A DNA stretch of 64,000 nt. Origin: Osmia lignaria lignaria (Eukaryota > Arthropoda > Insecta > Hymenoptera > Megachilidae). The stretch spans positions 9,074,001 to 9,138,000 of the forward strand of contig NW_027478160.1 of assembly GCF_051020975.1 (NCBI RefSeq), read 5' to 3'. The notes beneath the pieces were generated by a model. That model searched no databases, was not told the origin of the DNA, and saw only the letters and a list, made by a program, of their open reading frames with translations. Made by a program: the position numbers and the translations under genes. How positions within the stretch are numbered: the first letter of the stretch is position 1; each line of letters starts with the position of its first letter. Positions 23,087 to 36,839 of the stretch are shown here, piece after piece.

Positions 23087-26000
23087 TGATCAGATGCGTA
23101 GTTCTCGAGATATATCAAGATATTTGAAAGTTCCGAAGCCGCACCAACATAATAGAGATACAGAAACACCGTGGCCCCTTTCTTTGAGATAACTCTGCAC
23201 TATTGGGAGCTGCAAATGCCACTTCCAGCTTAGCTGTGCAGAAGAAGAACAAGAAGAAGAAGAAATATCTCGAAATATGTCCGTCAGGCCCGTTCCTTTG
23301 AGCTGAATCTGCAAATATCTCGGAAACGAAGCGAGGTATGGCAAAATGTTAAGCGACCTTTTTTGTAGAGAATTATGTTTCCCACAAGTTATATTCTATG
23401 ATATTTTTTGATCAGAAGCGTAGTTTTCGAGATATATCGAGATATTTAAAAGTTCCGAAGCCGCACCAACATAATAGAGATACAGAAACACCGTGGCCCC
23501 ATTCTTTGAGATAACTCTGCACTATTGCGAGCTGCAAATGCCACTTCCAGCTTAGCTGTGCAGAAGAAGAACAACAAGAAGAAGAAATATCTCGAAATAT
23601 GTCCGTCAGGCCCCTTCCCTTGAGATAAATCTGCATATATCTCGGAAACGAAGCGAACTATGGCAAAATGTTAAGAGACTTTATTTGTAGAGAATTAAGT
23701 CTCCTACTTTTTATGTTCTATGATATTTTTTTATCAGATGCGTAGTTCCCGAGATATATCAAGATATTTAAAAGTTCCGAAGCCGCACCAACATAATAGA
23801 GATACAGAAACACCGTGGCCCCTTTCTTTGAGATAACTCTGCACTATTGCGAGCTGCAAATGCCACTTCCAGCTTAGCTGTGCAGAAGAAGAACAACAAG
23901 GAGAAGAAATATCTCGAAATATGTCCGTCAGGCCCCTTCCCTTGAGATAAATCTGCATATATCTCGGAAACGAAGCGAGCTATGGCAAAATGTTAAGAGA
24001 CCTTTTTTGTAGAGAATTAAGTTTCCTACTTTTTATGTTCTATGATATTTTTTGATCAGATGCGTAGTTCTCGAGATATATCAAGATATTTAAAAGTTCC
24101 GAAGCCGCACCAACATAATAGAGATACAGAAACAGCGTGGCCCCTTTCTTTGAGATAACTCTGCACTATTGCGAGCTGCAAATGCCACTTCCAGCTTAGC
24201 TGTGCAGAAGAAGAACAACAAGAAGAAGAAATATCTCGAAATATGTCCGTCAGGCCCCTTCCCTTGAGATAAATCTGCAAATATCTCGGAAACGAAGCGA
24301 GCTATGGCAAAATGTTAAGAGACCTTTTTTGTAGAGAATTAAGTTTCCTACTTTCTATGTTGTATGATATTTTTTGATCAGATGCGTAGTTCTCGAGATA
24401 TATCAAGATATTTAAAAGTTCCGAAGCCGCACCAACATAATAGAGATACAGAAACACCGTGGCCCCTTTGTTTGGGATAACTCTGCACTATTGCGAGCTG
24501 CAAATGCCAGTTCCAGCTTAGCTGTGCAGAAGAAGAACAACAAGAAGAAGAAATATCTCGAAATATGTCCGTCAGGCCCCTTCCCTTGAGATAAATCTGC
24601 AAATATCTCGGAAACGAAGCGAGCTATGGCAAAATGTTAAGAGACGTTTTTTGTAGAGAATTGTGTTTCCTACAATTTATGTTCTATCATATTTTTTGAT
24701 CAGAAGCGTAGTTTTCGAGATATATCGTGATATTTAAAAGTTCCGAAGCCGCACCAACATAATAGAGATACAGAAACACCGTGGCCCCTTTCTTTGAGTT
24801 CACTCTGCACTAGTGCGAGCCGCAAATGCCACTTCCAGCTTAGCTGTGCAGAAGAAGAACAACAAGAAGAAGAAATATCTCGAAATATGTCCGTCAGGCC
24901 CCTTCCCTTGAGATAAATCTGCAAATATCTCGGAAACGAAGCGAGCTATGGCAAAATGTTAAGAGACCTTTTTTGTAGAGAATTAAGTTTCCTACTTTCT
25001 ATGTTCTATGATATTTTTTGATCAGATGCGTAGTTCTCGAGATATATCAAGATATTTAAAAGTTCCGAAGCCGCACCAACATAATAGAGATACAGAAACA
25101 CCGTGGCCCCTTTCTTTGAGATAACTCTGCACTATTGCGAGCTGCAAATGCCACTTCCAGCTTAGCTGTGCAGAAGAAGAACAACAAGAAGAAGAAATAT
25201 CTCGAAATATGTCCGTCAGGCCCCTTCCCTTGAGATAAATCTGCAAATATCTCGGAAACGAAGCGAGCTATGGCAAAATGTTAAGAGACCTTTTTTGTAG
25301 AGAATTAAGTTTCCTACTTTCTATGTTCTATGATATTTTTTGATCAGATGCGTACTTCTCGAGATATATCAAGATATTTAAAAGTTCCGAAGCCGCACCA
25401 ACATAATAGAGATACAGAAACACCGTGGCCCCTTTCTTTGAGATAACTCTGCACTATTGCGAGCTGCAAATGCCACTTCCAGCTTAGCTGTGCAGAAGAA
25501 GAACAACAAGGAGAAGAAATATCTCGAAATATGTCCGTCAGGCCCCTTCCCTTGAGATAAATCTGCAAATATCTCGGAAACGAAGCGAGCTATGGCAAAA
25601 TATTAAGAGACCTTTTTTGTAGAGAATTAAGTTTCCTACTTTTTATGTTCTATGATATTTTTTGATCAGATGCGTAGTTCTCGAGATATATCAAGATATT
25701 TAAAAGTTCCGAAGCCGCACCAACATAATAGAGATACAGAAACACCGTGGCCCCTTTCTTTGAGATAACTCTGCACTATTGCGAGCTGCAAATGCCACTT
25801 CCAGCTTAGCTGTGCAGAAGAAGAACAACAAGGAGAAGAAATATCTCGAAATATGTCCGTCAGGCCCCTTCCCTTGAGATAAATCTGCAAATATCTCGGA
25901 AACGAAGCGAGCTATGGCAAAATGTTAAGAGACCTTTTTTGTAGAGAATTAAGTTTCCTACTTTCTATGTTCTATGATATTTTTTGATCAGATGCGTAGT

Positions 26001-29000
26001 TCTCGAGATATATCAAGATATTTAAAAGTTCCGAAGCCGCACCAACATAATAGAGATACAGAAACACCGTGGCCCCTTTCTTTGAGATAACTCTGCACTA
26101 TTGCGAGCTGCAAATGCCACTTCCAGCTTAGCTGTGCAGAAGAAGAACAACAAGAAGAAGAAATATCTCGAAATATGTCCGTCAGGCCCCTTCCCTTGAG
26201 GTAAATCTGCAAATATCTCGGAAACGAAGCGAGCTATGGCAAAATGTTAAGAGACCTTTTTTGTAGAGAATTAAGTTTCCTACTTTTTATTTTCTATGAT
26301 ATTTTTTGATCAGATGCGTAGTTCTCGAGATATATCAAGATATTTAAAAGTTCCGAAGCCGCACCAACATAATAGAGATACAGAAACACCGTGGCCCCTT
26401 TCTTTGAGATAACTCTGCACTATTGCGAGCTGTAAATGCCACTTCCAGCTTAGCTGTGCAGAAGAAGAACAACAAGAAGAAGAAATATCTCGAAATATGT
26501 CCGTCAGGCCCCTTCCCTTGAGATAAATCTGCAAATATCTCGGAAACGAAGCGAGCTATGGCAAAATGTTAAGAGACCTTTTTTGTAGAGAATTAAGTTT
26601 CCTACTTTTTATGTTGTATGATATTTTTTGATCAGATGCGTAGTTCTCGAGATATATCAAGATATTTAAAAGTTCCGAAGCCGCACCAACATAATAGAGA
26701 TACAGAAACACCGTGGCCCCTTTCTTTGAGATAACTGTGCACTATTGCGAGCTGCAAATGCCACTTCCAGCTTAGCTGTGCAGAAGAAGAACAACAAGAA
26801 GAAGAAATATCTCGAAATATGTCCGTCAGGCCCCTTCCCTTGAGATAAATCTGCATATATCTCGGAAACGAAGCGAGCTATGGCAAAATGTTAAGAGACC
26901 TTTTTTGTAGAGAATTAAGTTTCCTACTTTTTATGTTCTATGATATTTTTTGATCAGATGCGTAGTTCTCGAGATATATCAAGATATTTAAAAGTTCCGA
27001 AGCCGCACCAACATAATAGAGATACAGAAACACCGTGGCCCCTTTCTTTGAGATAACTCTGCACTATTACGAGCTGCAAATGCCACTTCCAGCTTAGCTG
27101 TGCAGAAGAAGAACAACAAGAAGAAGAAATATCTCGAAATATGTCCGTCAGGCCCCTTCCCTTGAGATAAATCTGCAAATATCTCGGAAACGAAGCGAGC
27201 TATGGCAAAATGTTAAGAGACCTTTTTTGTAGAGAATTAAGTTTCCTACTTTTTATGTTGTATGATATTTTTTGATCAGATGCGTAGTTCTCGAGATATA
27301 TCAAGATATTTAAAAGTTCCGAAGCCGCACCAACATAATAGAGATACAGAAACACCGTGGCCCCTTTCTTTGAGATAACTCTGCACTATTGCGAGCTGCA
27401 AATGCCACTTCCAGCTTAGCTGTGCAGAAGAAGAACAACAAGAAGAAGAAATATCTCGAAATATGTCCGTCAGGCCCCTTCCCTTGAGATAAATCTGCAA
27501 ATATCTCGGAAACGAAGCGAGCTATGGCAAAATGTTAAGAGACCTTTTTTGTAGAGAATTAAGTTTCCTACTTTTTATTTTCTATGATATTTTTTGATCA
27601 GATGCGTAGTTCTCGAGATATATCAAGATATTTAAAAGTTCCGAAGCCGCACCAACATAATAGAGATACAGAAACACCGTGGCCCCTTTCTTTGAGATAA
27701 CTCTGCACTATTGCGAGCTGTAAATGCCACTTCCAGCTTAGCTGTGCAGAAGAAGAACAACAAGAAGAAGAAATATCTCGAAATATGTCCGTCAGGCCCC
27801 TTCCCTTGAGATAAATCTGCAAATATCTCGGAAACGAAGCGAGCTATGGCAAAATGTTAAGAGACCTTTTTTGTAGAGAATTAAGTTTCCTACTTTTTAT
27901 GTTTTATGATATTTTTTGATCAGATGCGTAGTTCTCGAGATATATCAAGATATTTAAAAGTTCCGAAGCCGCACCAACATAATAGAGATACAGAAACACC
28001 GTGGCCCCTTTCTTTGAGATAACTGTGCACTATTGCGAGCTGCAAATGCCACTTCCAGCTTAGCTGTGCAGAAGAAGAACAACAAGAAGAAGAAATATCT
28101 CGAAATATGTCCGTCAGGCCCCTTCCCTTGAGATAAATCTGCATATATCTCGGAAACGAAGCGAGCTATGGCAAAATGTTAAGAGACCTTTTTTGTAGAG
28201 AATTAAGTTTCCTACTTTTTATGTTCTATGATATTTTTTGATCAGATGCGTAGTTCTCGAGATATATCGAGATATTTAAAAGTTCCGAAGCCGCACCAAC
28301 ATAATAGAGATACAGAAACACCGTGGCCCCTTTCTTTGAGATAACTCTGCACTATTACGAGCTGCAAATGCCACTTCCAGCTTAGCTGTGCAGAAGAAGA
28401 ACAACAAGAAGAAGAAATATCTCGAAATATGTCCGTCAGGCCCCTTCCCTTGAGATAAATCTGCAAATATCTCGGAAACGAAGCGAGCTATGGCAAAATG
28501 TTAAGAGACCTTTTTTGTAGAGAATTAAGTTTCCTACTTTTTATGTTGTATGATATTTTGTGATCAGATGCGTAGTTCTCGAGATATATCAAGATATTTA
28601 AAAGTTCCGAAGCCGCACCAACATAATAGAGATACAGAAACACCGTGGCCCCTTTCTTTGAGATAACTGTGCACTATTGCGAGCTGCAAATGCCACTTCC
28701 AGCTTAGCTGTGCAGAAGAAGAACAACAAGAAGAAGAAATATCTCGAAATATGTCCGTCAGGCCCCTTCCCTTGAGATAAATCTGCATATATCTCGGAAA
28801 CGAAGCGAGCTATGGCAAAATGTTAAGAGACCTTTTTTGTAGAGAATTAAGTTTCCTACTTTTTATGTTCTATGATATTTTTTGATCAGATGCGTAGTTC
28901 TCGAGATATATCAAGATATTTAAAAGTTCCGAAGCCGCACCAACATAATAGAGATACAGAAACAGCGTGGCCCCTTTCTTTGAGATAACTCTGCACTATT

Positions 29001-31780
29001 GCGAGCTGCAAATGCCACTTCCAGCTTAGCTGTGCAGAAGAAGAACAACAAGAAGAAGAAATATCTCGAAATATGTCCGTCAGGCCCCTTCCCTTGAGAT
29101 AAATCTGCAAATATCTCGGAAACGAAGCGAGCTATGGCAAAATGTTAAGAGACCTTTTTTGTAGAGAATTAAGTTTCCTACTTTCTATGTTCTATGATGT
29201 TTTTTGATCAGATGCGTAGTTCTCGAGATATATCAAGATATTTAAAAGTTCCGAAGCCGCACCAACATAATAGAGATACAGAAACAGCGTGACCCCTTTC
29301 TTTGAGATAACTCTGCACTATTGCGAGCTGCAAATGCCACTTCCAGCTTAGCTGTGCAGAAGAAGAACAACAAGAAGAAGAAATATCTCGAAATATGTCC
29401 GTCAGGCCCCTTCCCTTGAGATAAATCTGCAAATATCTCGGAAACGAAGCGAGCTATGGCAAAATGTTAAGAGACCTTTTTTGTAGAGAATTAAGTTTCC
29501 TACTTTTTATGTTGTATGATATTTTTTGATCAGATGCGTAGTTCTCGAGATATATCAAGATATTTAAAAGTTCCGAAGCCGCACCAACATAATAGAGATA
29601 CAGAAACACCGTGGCCCCTTTCTTTGAGATAACTGTGCACTATTGCGAGCTGCAAATGCCACTTCCAGCTTAGCTGTGCAGAAGAAGAACAACAAGAAGA
29701 AGAAATATCTCGAAATATGTCCGTCAGGCCCCTTCCCTTGAGATAAATCTGCATATATCTCGGAAACGAAGCGAGCTATGGCAAAATGTTAAGAGACCTT
29801 TTTTGTAGAGAATTAAGTTTCCTACTTTTTATGTTCTATGATATTTTTTGATCAGATGCGTAGTTCTCGAGATATATCAAGATATTTAAAAGTTCCGAAG
29901 CCGCACCAACATAATAGAGATACAGAAACACCGTGGCCCCTTTCTTTGAGATAACTCTGCACTATTGCGAGCTGCAAATGCCACTTCCAGCTTAGCTGTG
30001 CAGAAGAAGAACAACAAGAAGAAGAAATATCTCGAAATATGTCCGTCAGGCCCCTTCCCTTGAGATAAATCTGCAAATATCTCGGAAACGAAGCGAGCTA
30101 TGGCAAAATGTTAAGAGACCTTTTTTGTAGAGAATTAAGTTTCCTACTTTTTATGTTGTATGATATTTTTTGATCAGATGCGTAGTTCTCGAGATATATC
30201 AAGATATTTAAAAGTTCCGAAGCCGCACCAACATAATAGAGATACAGAAACACCGTGGCCCCTTTCTTTGAGATAACTGTGCACTATTGCGAGCTGCAAA
30301 TGCCACTTCCAGCTTAGCTGTGCAGAAGAAGAACAACAAGAAGAAGAAATATCTCGAAATATGTCCGTCAGGCCCCTTCCCTTGAGATAAATCTGCATAT
30401 ATCTCGGAAACGAAGCGAGCTATGGCAAAATGTTAAGAGACCTTTTTTGTAGAGAATTAAGTTTCCTACTTTTTATGTTCTATGATATTTTTTGACCAGA
30501 TGCGTAGTTCTCGAGATATATCAAGATATTTAAAAGTTCCGAAGCCGCACCAACATAATAGAGATACAGAAACAGCGTGGCCCCTTTCTTTGAGATAACT
30601 CTGCACTATTGCGAGCTGCAAATGCCACTTCCAGCTTAGCTGTGCAGAAGAAGAACAACAAGAAGAAGAAATATCTCGAAATATGTCCGTCAGGCCCCTT
30701 CCCTTGAGATAAATCTGCAAATATCTCGGAAACGAAGCGAGCTATGGCAAAATGTTAAGAGACCTTTTTTGTAGAGAATTATGTTTCCTACTTTCTATGT
30801 TCTATGATATTTTTTGATCAGATGCGTAGTTCTCGAGATATATCAAGATATTTAAAAGTTCCGAAGCCGCACCAACATAATAGAGATACAGAAACACCGT
30901 GGCCCCTTTCTTTGAGATAACTGTGCACTATTGCGAGCTGCAAATGCCACTTCCAGCTTAGCTGTGCAGAAGAAGAACAACAAGAAGAAGAAATATCTCG
31001 AAATATGTCCGTCAGGCCCCTTCCCTTGAGATAAATCTGCATATATCTCGGAAACGAAGCGAGCTATGGCAAAATGTTAAGAGACCTTTTTTGTAGAGAA
31101 TTAAGTTTCCTACTTTTTATGTTCTATGATATTTTTTGATCAGATGCGTAGTTCTCGAGATATATCAAGATATTTAAAAGTTCCGAAGCCGCACCAACAT
31201 AATAGAGATACAGAAACACCGTGGCCCCTTTCTTTGAGATAACTCTGCACTATTGCGAGCTGCAAATGCCACTTCCAGCTTAGCTGTGCAGAAGAAGAAC
31301 AACAAGAAGAAGAAATATCTCGAAATATGTCCGTCAGGCCCCTTCCCTTGAGATAAATCTGCAAATATCTCGGAAACGAAGCGAGCTATGGCAAAATGTT
31401 AAGAGACCTTTTTTGTAGAGAATTAAGTTTCCTACTTTTTATGTTGTATGATATTTTTTGATCAGATGCGTAGTTCTCGAGATATATCAAGATATTTAAA
31501 AGTTCCGAAGCCGCACCAACATAATAGAGATACAGAAACACCGTGGCCCCTTTCTTTGAGATAACTGTGCACTATTGCGAGCTGCAAATGCCACTTCCAG
31601 CTTAGCTGTGCAGAAGAAGAACAACAAGAAGAAGAAATATCTCGAAATATGTCCGTCAGGCCCCTTCCCTTGAGATAAATCTGCATATATCTCGGAAACG
31701 AAGCGAGCTATGGCAAAATGTTAAGAGACCTTTTTTGTAGAGAATTAAGTTTCCTACTTTTTATGTTCTATGATATTTTT
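23087..31780. repeat. Satellite domain 4: uniform type A units
   Basis: From about 25 kb every unit has a type A head, GAGCTGC (or GAGCTGTAAATG) middle and CCCTTGAGATAA tail, so this is the most homogeneous part of the window. Remaining markers are GATAACTGTGCAC, CAGCGTGGCCCC, CTATTACGAG and CTGCATATATC. They reveal 2- and 4-unit repeats. Confidence 0.75.
26307..28560. repeat. 1288-bp (4-unit) tandem duplication
   Basis: Units 26307, 26629 and 26951 match 27595, 27917 and 28239. Shared markers are TTTTATTTTCTATG with GAGCTGTAAATG, then GATAACTGTGCAC with CTGCATATATC, then CTATTACGAG. The fourth unit of the second copy (28561) has been replaced by a GATAACTGTGCAC-type unit. Confidence 0.8.
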
Positions 31781-31857
31781 TGACCAGATGCGTAGTTCTC
31801 GAGATATATCAAGATATTTAAAAGTTCCGAAGCCGCACCAACATAATAGAGATACAG
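29527..31857. repeat. 1288-bp (4-unit) repeat, second copy cut at the 31857 deletion
   Basis: GATAACTGTGCAC units recur every 644 bp (29527, 30171, 30815, 31459). They alternate with units that repeat every 1288 bp, shown by the rare TTTTTTGACCAG at about 30489 and 31777. The second copy breaks off at 31857. Confidence 0.82.
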
Positions 31858-31879
31858 TTTTATGTAGTATGATATTTTT
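31781..31879. repeat. Truncated 99-bp satellite unit (223-bp internal deletion)
   Basis: The unit begins normally with GACCAGATGCG and runs to AGATACAG at 31857. It then jumps to TTTTATGTAGTATGATA, the last 22 positions of a unit. Unit positions 78-300 are missing. This is the only large length change in the window and it separates two variant domains. Confidence 0.92.
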
Positions 31880-32201
31880 TGATCAGATGCGTAGTTCTCG
31901 AGATATATCAAGATATTTAAAAGTTCCGAAGCCGCACCAACATAATAGAGATACAGAAACACCGTGGCCCCTTTCTTTGAGATAACTCTGCACTATTGCG
32001 ACCTGCAAATGCCACTTCCAGCTTAGCTGTGCAGAAGAGGAACAACAAGAAGAAGAAATATCTCGGAATATGTCCGTCAGGCCCCTTCCCTTGAGCTAAA
32101 TCTGCAAATATCTCGGAAACGATGCCAGCTATGGGAAAATGTTAAGAGACCTTTTTTGTAGAGAATTAAGTTTCCTACTTTTTATGTTCTATGATATTTT
32201 T
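31880..32201. repeat. Atypical unit with partial D-type features
   Basis: The unit right of the truncated one carries GCGACCTGC, CAGAAGAGGAAC, CTCGGAATATG, GAGCTAAATC and ACGATGCCAGCTATGGGAAA. CTCGGAATATG and GAGCTAAATC are otherwise typical of the D-type units near 18-22 kb. It lacks the other D markers, so it is either an intermediate or a recombinant. Confidence 0.8.
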
Positions 32202-33811
32202 CGATCAGAGGCGTAGTTCTCGAGATATATCAAGATATTTAAAAGTTCCGAAGCCGCACCAACATAATAGAGATACAGAAACACCGTGGCCCCTTTCCTT
32301 GAGATAACTCTGCACTATTGCGCGCTGCAAATGCCACTTCCAGCTTAGCTGTGCAGAAGAAGAACAACAAGAAGAAGAAATATCTCGAAATATGTCCGTC
32401 AGGCCCCTTCCCTTGAGATAAATCTGCAAATATATCGGAAACGAAGCGAGCTATGGCAAAATGTTAAGAGACCTTTTTTGTAGAGAATTAAGTTTCCTAC
32501 TTTTTACGGTCTATGATATTTTTCGATCAGAGGCGTAGTTCTCGAGATATATCAAGATATTTAAAAGTTCCGAAGCCGCACCAACATAATAGAGATACAG
32601 AAACACCGTGGCCCCTTTCTTTGAGATAACTCTGCACTAGTGCGAGCCGCAAATGCCGCTTCCAGCTTAGCTGTGCAGAAGAAGAACAACAAGAAGAAGA
32701 AATATCTCGAAATATGTCCGTCAGGCCCCTTCCCTCGAGATAAATCTGCAAATATCTCGGAAACGAAGCGAGCTATGGCAAAATGTTAAGAGACCTTATT
32801 TGTAGAGAATTAAGTTTCCTACTTTTTATGTTCTACGATATTTTTTGATCAGATGCGTAGTTCTCGAGATATATCAAGATATTTAAAAGTTCCGAAGCCG
32901 CACCAACATAATAGAGATACAGAAACACCGTGGCCCCTTTCTTTGAGATAACTCTGCACTATTGCGAGCTGCAAATGCCACTTCCAGCTTAGCTGTGCAG
33001 AAGAAGAACAACAAGAAGAAGAAATATCTCGAAATATGTCCGTCAGGCCCCTTCCCTTGAGATATATCTGCAAATATCTCGGAAACGAAGTGAGGTATGG
33101 CAAAATGTTAAGAGACCGTTTTTGTAGAGAATTAAGTTTCCTACTTTTTATGTTCTATGATATTTTTTGATCAGACGCGTAGTTCTCGAGATATATCAAG
33201 ATATTTAAAAGTTCCGAAGCCGCACCAACATAATAGAGATACAGAAACACCGTGGCCCCTTTCTTTGAGATAACTCTGCACTATTGCGAGCTGTAAATGC
33301 CACTTCCAGCTTAGCTGTGCAGAAGAAGAACAACAAGAAGAAGAAATATCTCGAAATATGTCCGTCAGGCCCCTTCCCTTGAGATATATCTGCAAATATC
33401 TCGGAAACGAAGCGAGCTATGGCAAAATGTTAACAGACCTTTTTTGTAGAGAATTATGTTTCCTACAATTTATGTTCTATGATATTTTTTGATTAGAAGC
33501 GTAGTTTTCGAGATATATCGAGATATTTAAAAGTTCCGAAGCCGCACCAACATAATAGAGATACAGAAACACCGTGGCCCCTTTCTTTGAGATAACTCTG
33601 CACTAGTGCGAGCCGCAAATGCCACTTCCAGCTTAGCTGTGCAGAAGAAGAACAACAAGAAGAAGAAATATCTCGAAATATGCCCGTCAGGCCCCTTCCA
33701 TTGAGATAAATCTGCAAATATCTCGGAAACGAAGCGAGCTGTGGCAAAATGTTAAGAGACCTTTTTTGTAGAGAGTTAAGTTTCCTACTTTTTATGTTCT
33801 ATGATATTTTT

Positions 33812-35743
33812 TGATCAGATGCGTAGTTCTCGAGATATATCAAGATATTTAAAAGTTCCGAAGCCGCACCAACATAATAGAGATACAGAAACACCGTGGC
33901 CCCTTTCTTTGAGATAACTCTGCACTACTGCGAGCTGCAAATGCCACTTCCAGCTTAGCTGTGCAGAAGAAGAACAACAAGAAGAAGAAATATCTAGAAA
34001 TATGTCCGTCAGACCCCTTCCCTTGAGATAAATCTGCAAATATCTCGGAAACGAAGCGAGCTATGGCAAAATGTTAAGAGACCTTTTTTGTAGAGAATTA
34101 AGTTTCCTACTTTTTATGTTCTATGATATTTTTTGATCAGACGCGTAGTTCTCGAGATATATCAAGATATTTGAAAGTTCCGAAGCCGCACCAACATAAT
34201 AGAGATACAGAAACACCGTGGCCCCTTTCTTTGAGATAACTCTGCACTATTGCGAGCTGTAAATGCCACTTCCAGCTTAGCTGTGCAGAAGAAGAACAAC
34301 AAGAAGAAGAAATATCTCGAAATATGTCCGTCAGGCCCCTTCCCTTGAGATAAATATGCAAATATCTCGGAAACGAAGTGAGCTATGGCAAAATGTTAAG
34401 AGACCTTTTTTGTAGAGAATTAAGTTTCCTACTTTTTATGTTCTATGATATTTTTTGATCAGATGCGTTGTTCTCGAGATATATCAAGATATTTAAAAGT
34501 TCCGAAGCCGCACCAACATAATAGAGATACAGAAACACCGTGGCCCCTTTCTTTGAGATAACTCTGCACTATTGCGAGCTGCAAATGCCACTCCCAGCTT
34601 AGCTGTGCAGAAGAAGAACAACAAGAAGAAGAAATATCTCGAAATATGTCCGTCAGGCCCCTTCCCTTGAGATATATCTGCAAATATCTCGGAAACGAAG
34701 CGAGCTATGGCAAAATGTTAAGAGACCTTTTTTGTAGAGAATTAAGTTTCCTACTTTTTATGTTCTATGATATTTTTTGATCAGATGCGTAGTTCTCGAG
34801 ATATATCAAGATATTTAAAAGTTCCGAAGCCGCACCAACATAATAGAGATACAGAAACACCGTGGCCCCTTTCTTTGAGATAACTCTGCACTACTGCGAG
34901 CTGCAAATGCCACTTCCAGCTTAGCTGTGCAGAAGAAGAACAACAAGAAGAAGAAATATCTCGAAATATGTCCGTCAGACCCCTTCCCTTGAGATAAATC
35001 TGCAAATATCTCGGAAACGAAGCGAGCTATGGCAAAATGTTAAGAGACCTTTTTTGTAGAGAATTAAGTTTCCTACTTTTTATGTTCTATGATATTTTTT
35101 GATCAGACGCGTAGTTCTCGAGATATATCGAGATATTTAAAAGTTCCGAAGCCGCACCAACATAATAGAGATACCGAAACACCGTGGCCCCTTTCTTTGA
35201 GATAACTCTGCACTAGTGCGAGCCGCAAATGCCACTTCCAGCTTAGCTGTGCAGAAGAAGAACAACAAGAAGAAGAAATATCTCGAAATATGTCCGTCAG
35301 GCCCCTTCCCTTGAGATAAATATGCAAATATCTCGGAAACGAAGCGAGCTATGGCAAAATGTTAAGAGACCTTTTTTGTAGAGAATTAAGTTTCCTACTT
35401 TTTATGTTCTATGATATTTTTTGATCAGATGCGTTGTTCTCGAGATATATCAAGATATTTAAAAGTTCCGAAGCCGCACCAACATAATAGAGATACAGAA
35501 ACACCGTGGCCCCTTTCTTTGAGATAACTCTGCACTATTGCGAGCTGCAAATGCCACTTCCAGCTTAGCTGTGCAGAAGAAGAACAACAAGAAGAAGAAA
35601 TATCTCGAAATATGTCTGTCAGGCCCCTTCCCTTGAGATATATCTGCAAATATCTCGGAAACGAAGCGAGCTATGGCAAAATGTTGAGAGTCCTTTTTTG
35701 TAGAGAATTAAGTTTCCTACTTTTTATGTTCTATGATATTTTT
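33812..35743. repeat. 966-bp trimeric higher-order repeat, two copies
   Basis: Units 33812, 34134 and 34456 match 34778, 35100 and 35422. Shared markers are GTCAGACCCC, then CAGACGCGTAG with AAATATGCAAAT, then GATGCGTTGTTCTC (34466 and 35432). The middle unit of copy 2 has GTGCGAGCCGC where copy 1 has TTGCGAGCTGT, a local replacement. Unit 36066 resembles the first member again. Confidence 0.85.
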
Positions 35744-36839
35744 TGATCGGATGCGTAGTTCTCGAGATATATCATGATATTTAAAAGTTCCGAAGCCGCA
35801 CCAACATAATAGAGATACAGAAACACCGTGGCCCCTTTCTTTGAGATAACTCTGCACTATTGCGCGCTGCAAATGCCACTTCCAGCTTAGCTGTGCAGAA
35901 GAAGAACAACAAGAAGAAGAAATATCTCGAAATATGCCCGTCAGGCCCCTTCCATTGAGATAAATCTGCAAATATCTCGGAAACGAAGCGAGCTATGGCA
36001 AAATGTTAAGAGACCTTTTTTGTAGAGAATTAAGTTTCCTACTTTTTATGTTCTATGATATTTTTTGATCAGATGCGTAGTTCTCGAGATATATCAAGAT
36101 ATTTAAAAGTTCCGAAGCCGCACCAACATAATAGAGATACAGAAACACCGTGGCCCCTTTCTTTGAGATAACTCTGCACTACTGCGAGCTGCAAATGCCA
36201 CTTCCAGCTTAGCTGTGCAGAAGAAGAACAACAAGAAGAAGAAATATCTCGAAACATGTCCGTCAGACCCCTTCCCTTGAGATAAATCTGCAAATATCTC
36301 GGAAACGAAGCGAGCTATTGCAAAACGTTAAGAGACCTTTTTTGTAGAGAATTAGGTTTCCTACTTTTTATGTTCTATGATATTTTTTGATCAGATGCGT
36401 AGTTCTCGAGATATATCAAGATATTTAAAAGCTCCGAAGCTGCACCAACATAATAGAGGTACAGAAACACCGTGGCCCCTTTCTTTGAGATAACTCTGCA
36501 CTAGTGCGAGCCGCAAATGCCACTTCCAGCTTAGCTGTGCAGAAGAAGAACAACAAGAAGAAGAATTATCTCGAAATATGTCCGTCAGGCCCCTTCCCTT
36601 GAGATAAATCTGCAAATATCTCGGAAACGAAGCGAGCTATGGCAAAATGTTAAGAGACCTTTTTTGTAGAGAATTAAGTTTCCTACTTTTTATGTTCTAT
36701 GATATTTTTTGATCAGATGCGTAGTTCTCGAGATATACCAACATATTTAAAAGTTCCGAAGCCGCACCAACATAATAGAGATACAGAAACACCGTGGCCC
36801 CTTTCTTTGAGATAACTCTGCACTATTGCGAGCTGCAAA

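Larger units (their letters stand above)
31880..36709. repeat. Satellite domain 5, with 966-bp trimers
   Basis: This domain starts at the deletion junction with units bearing TTTTTCGATCAGAGGCG (32202 and 32524). It then holds a 3-unit repeat at 33812-35743 and mixed units up to 36709. Confidence 0.65.

Noticed and set aside
31768..31985. Open frames on both strands across the truncated unit, with an internally repeated peptide.
   Set aside because: The repeat in the peptide simply reflects the 99-bp deleted unit followed by the start of the next unit.
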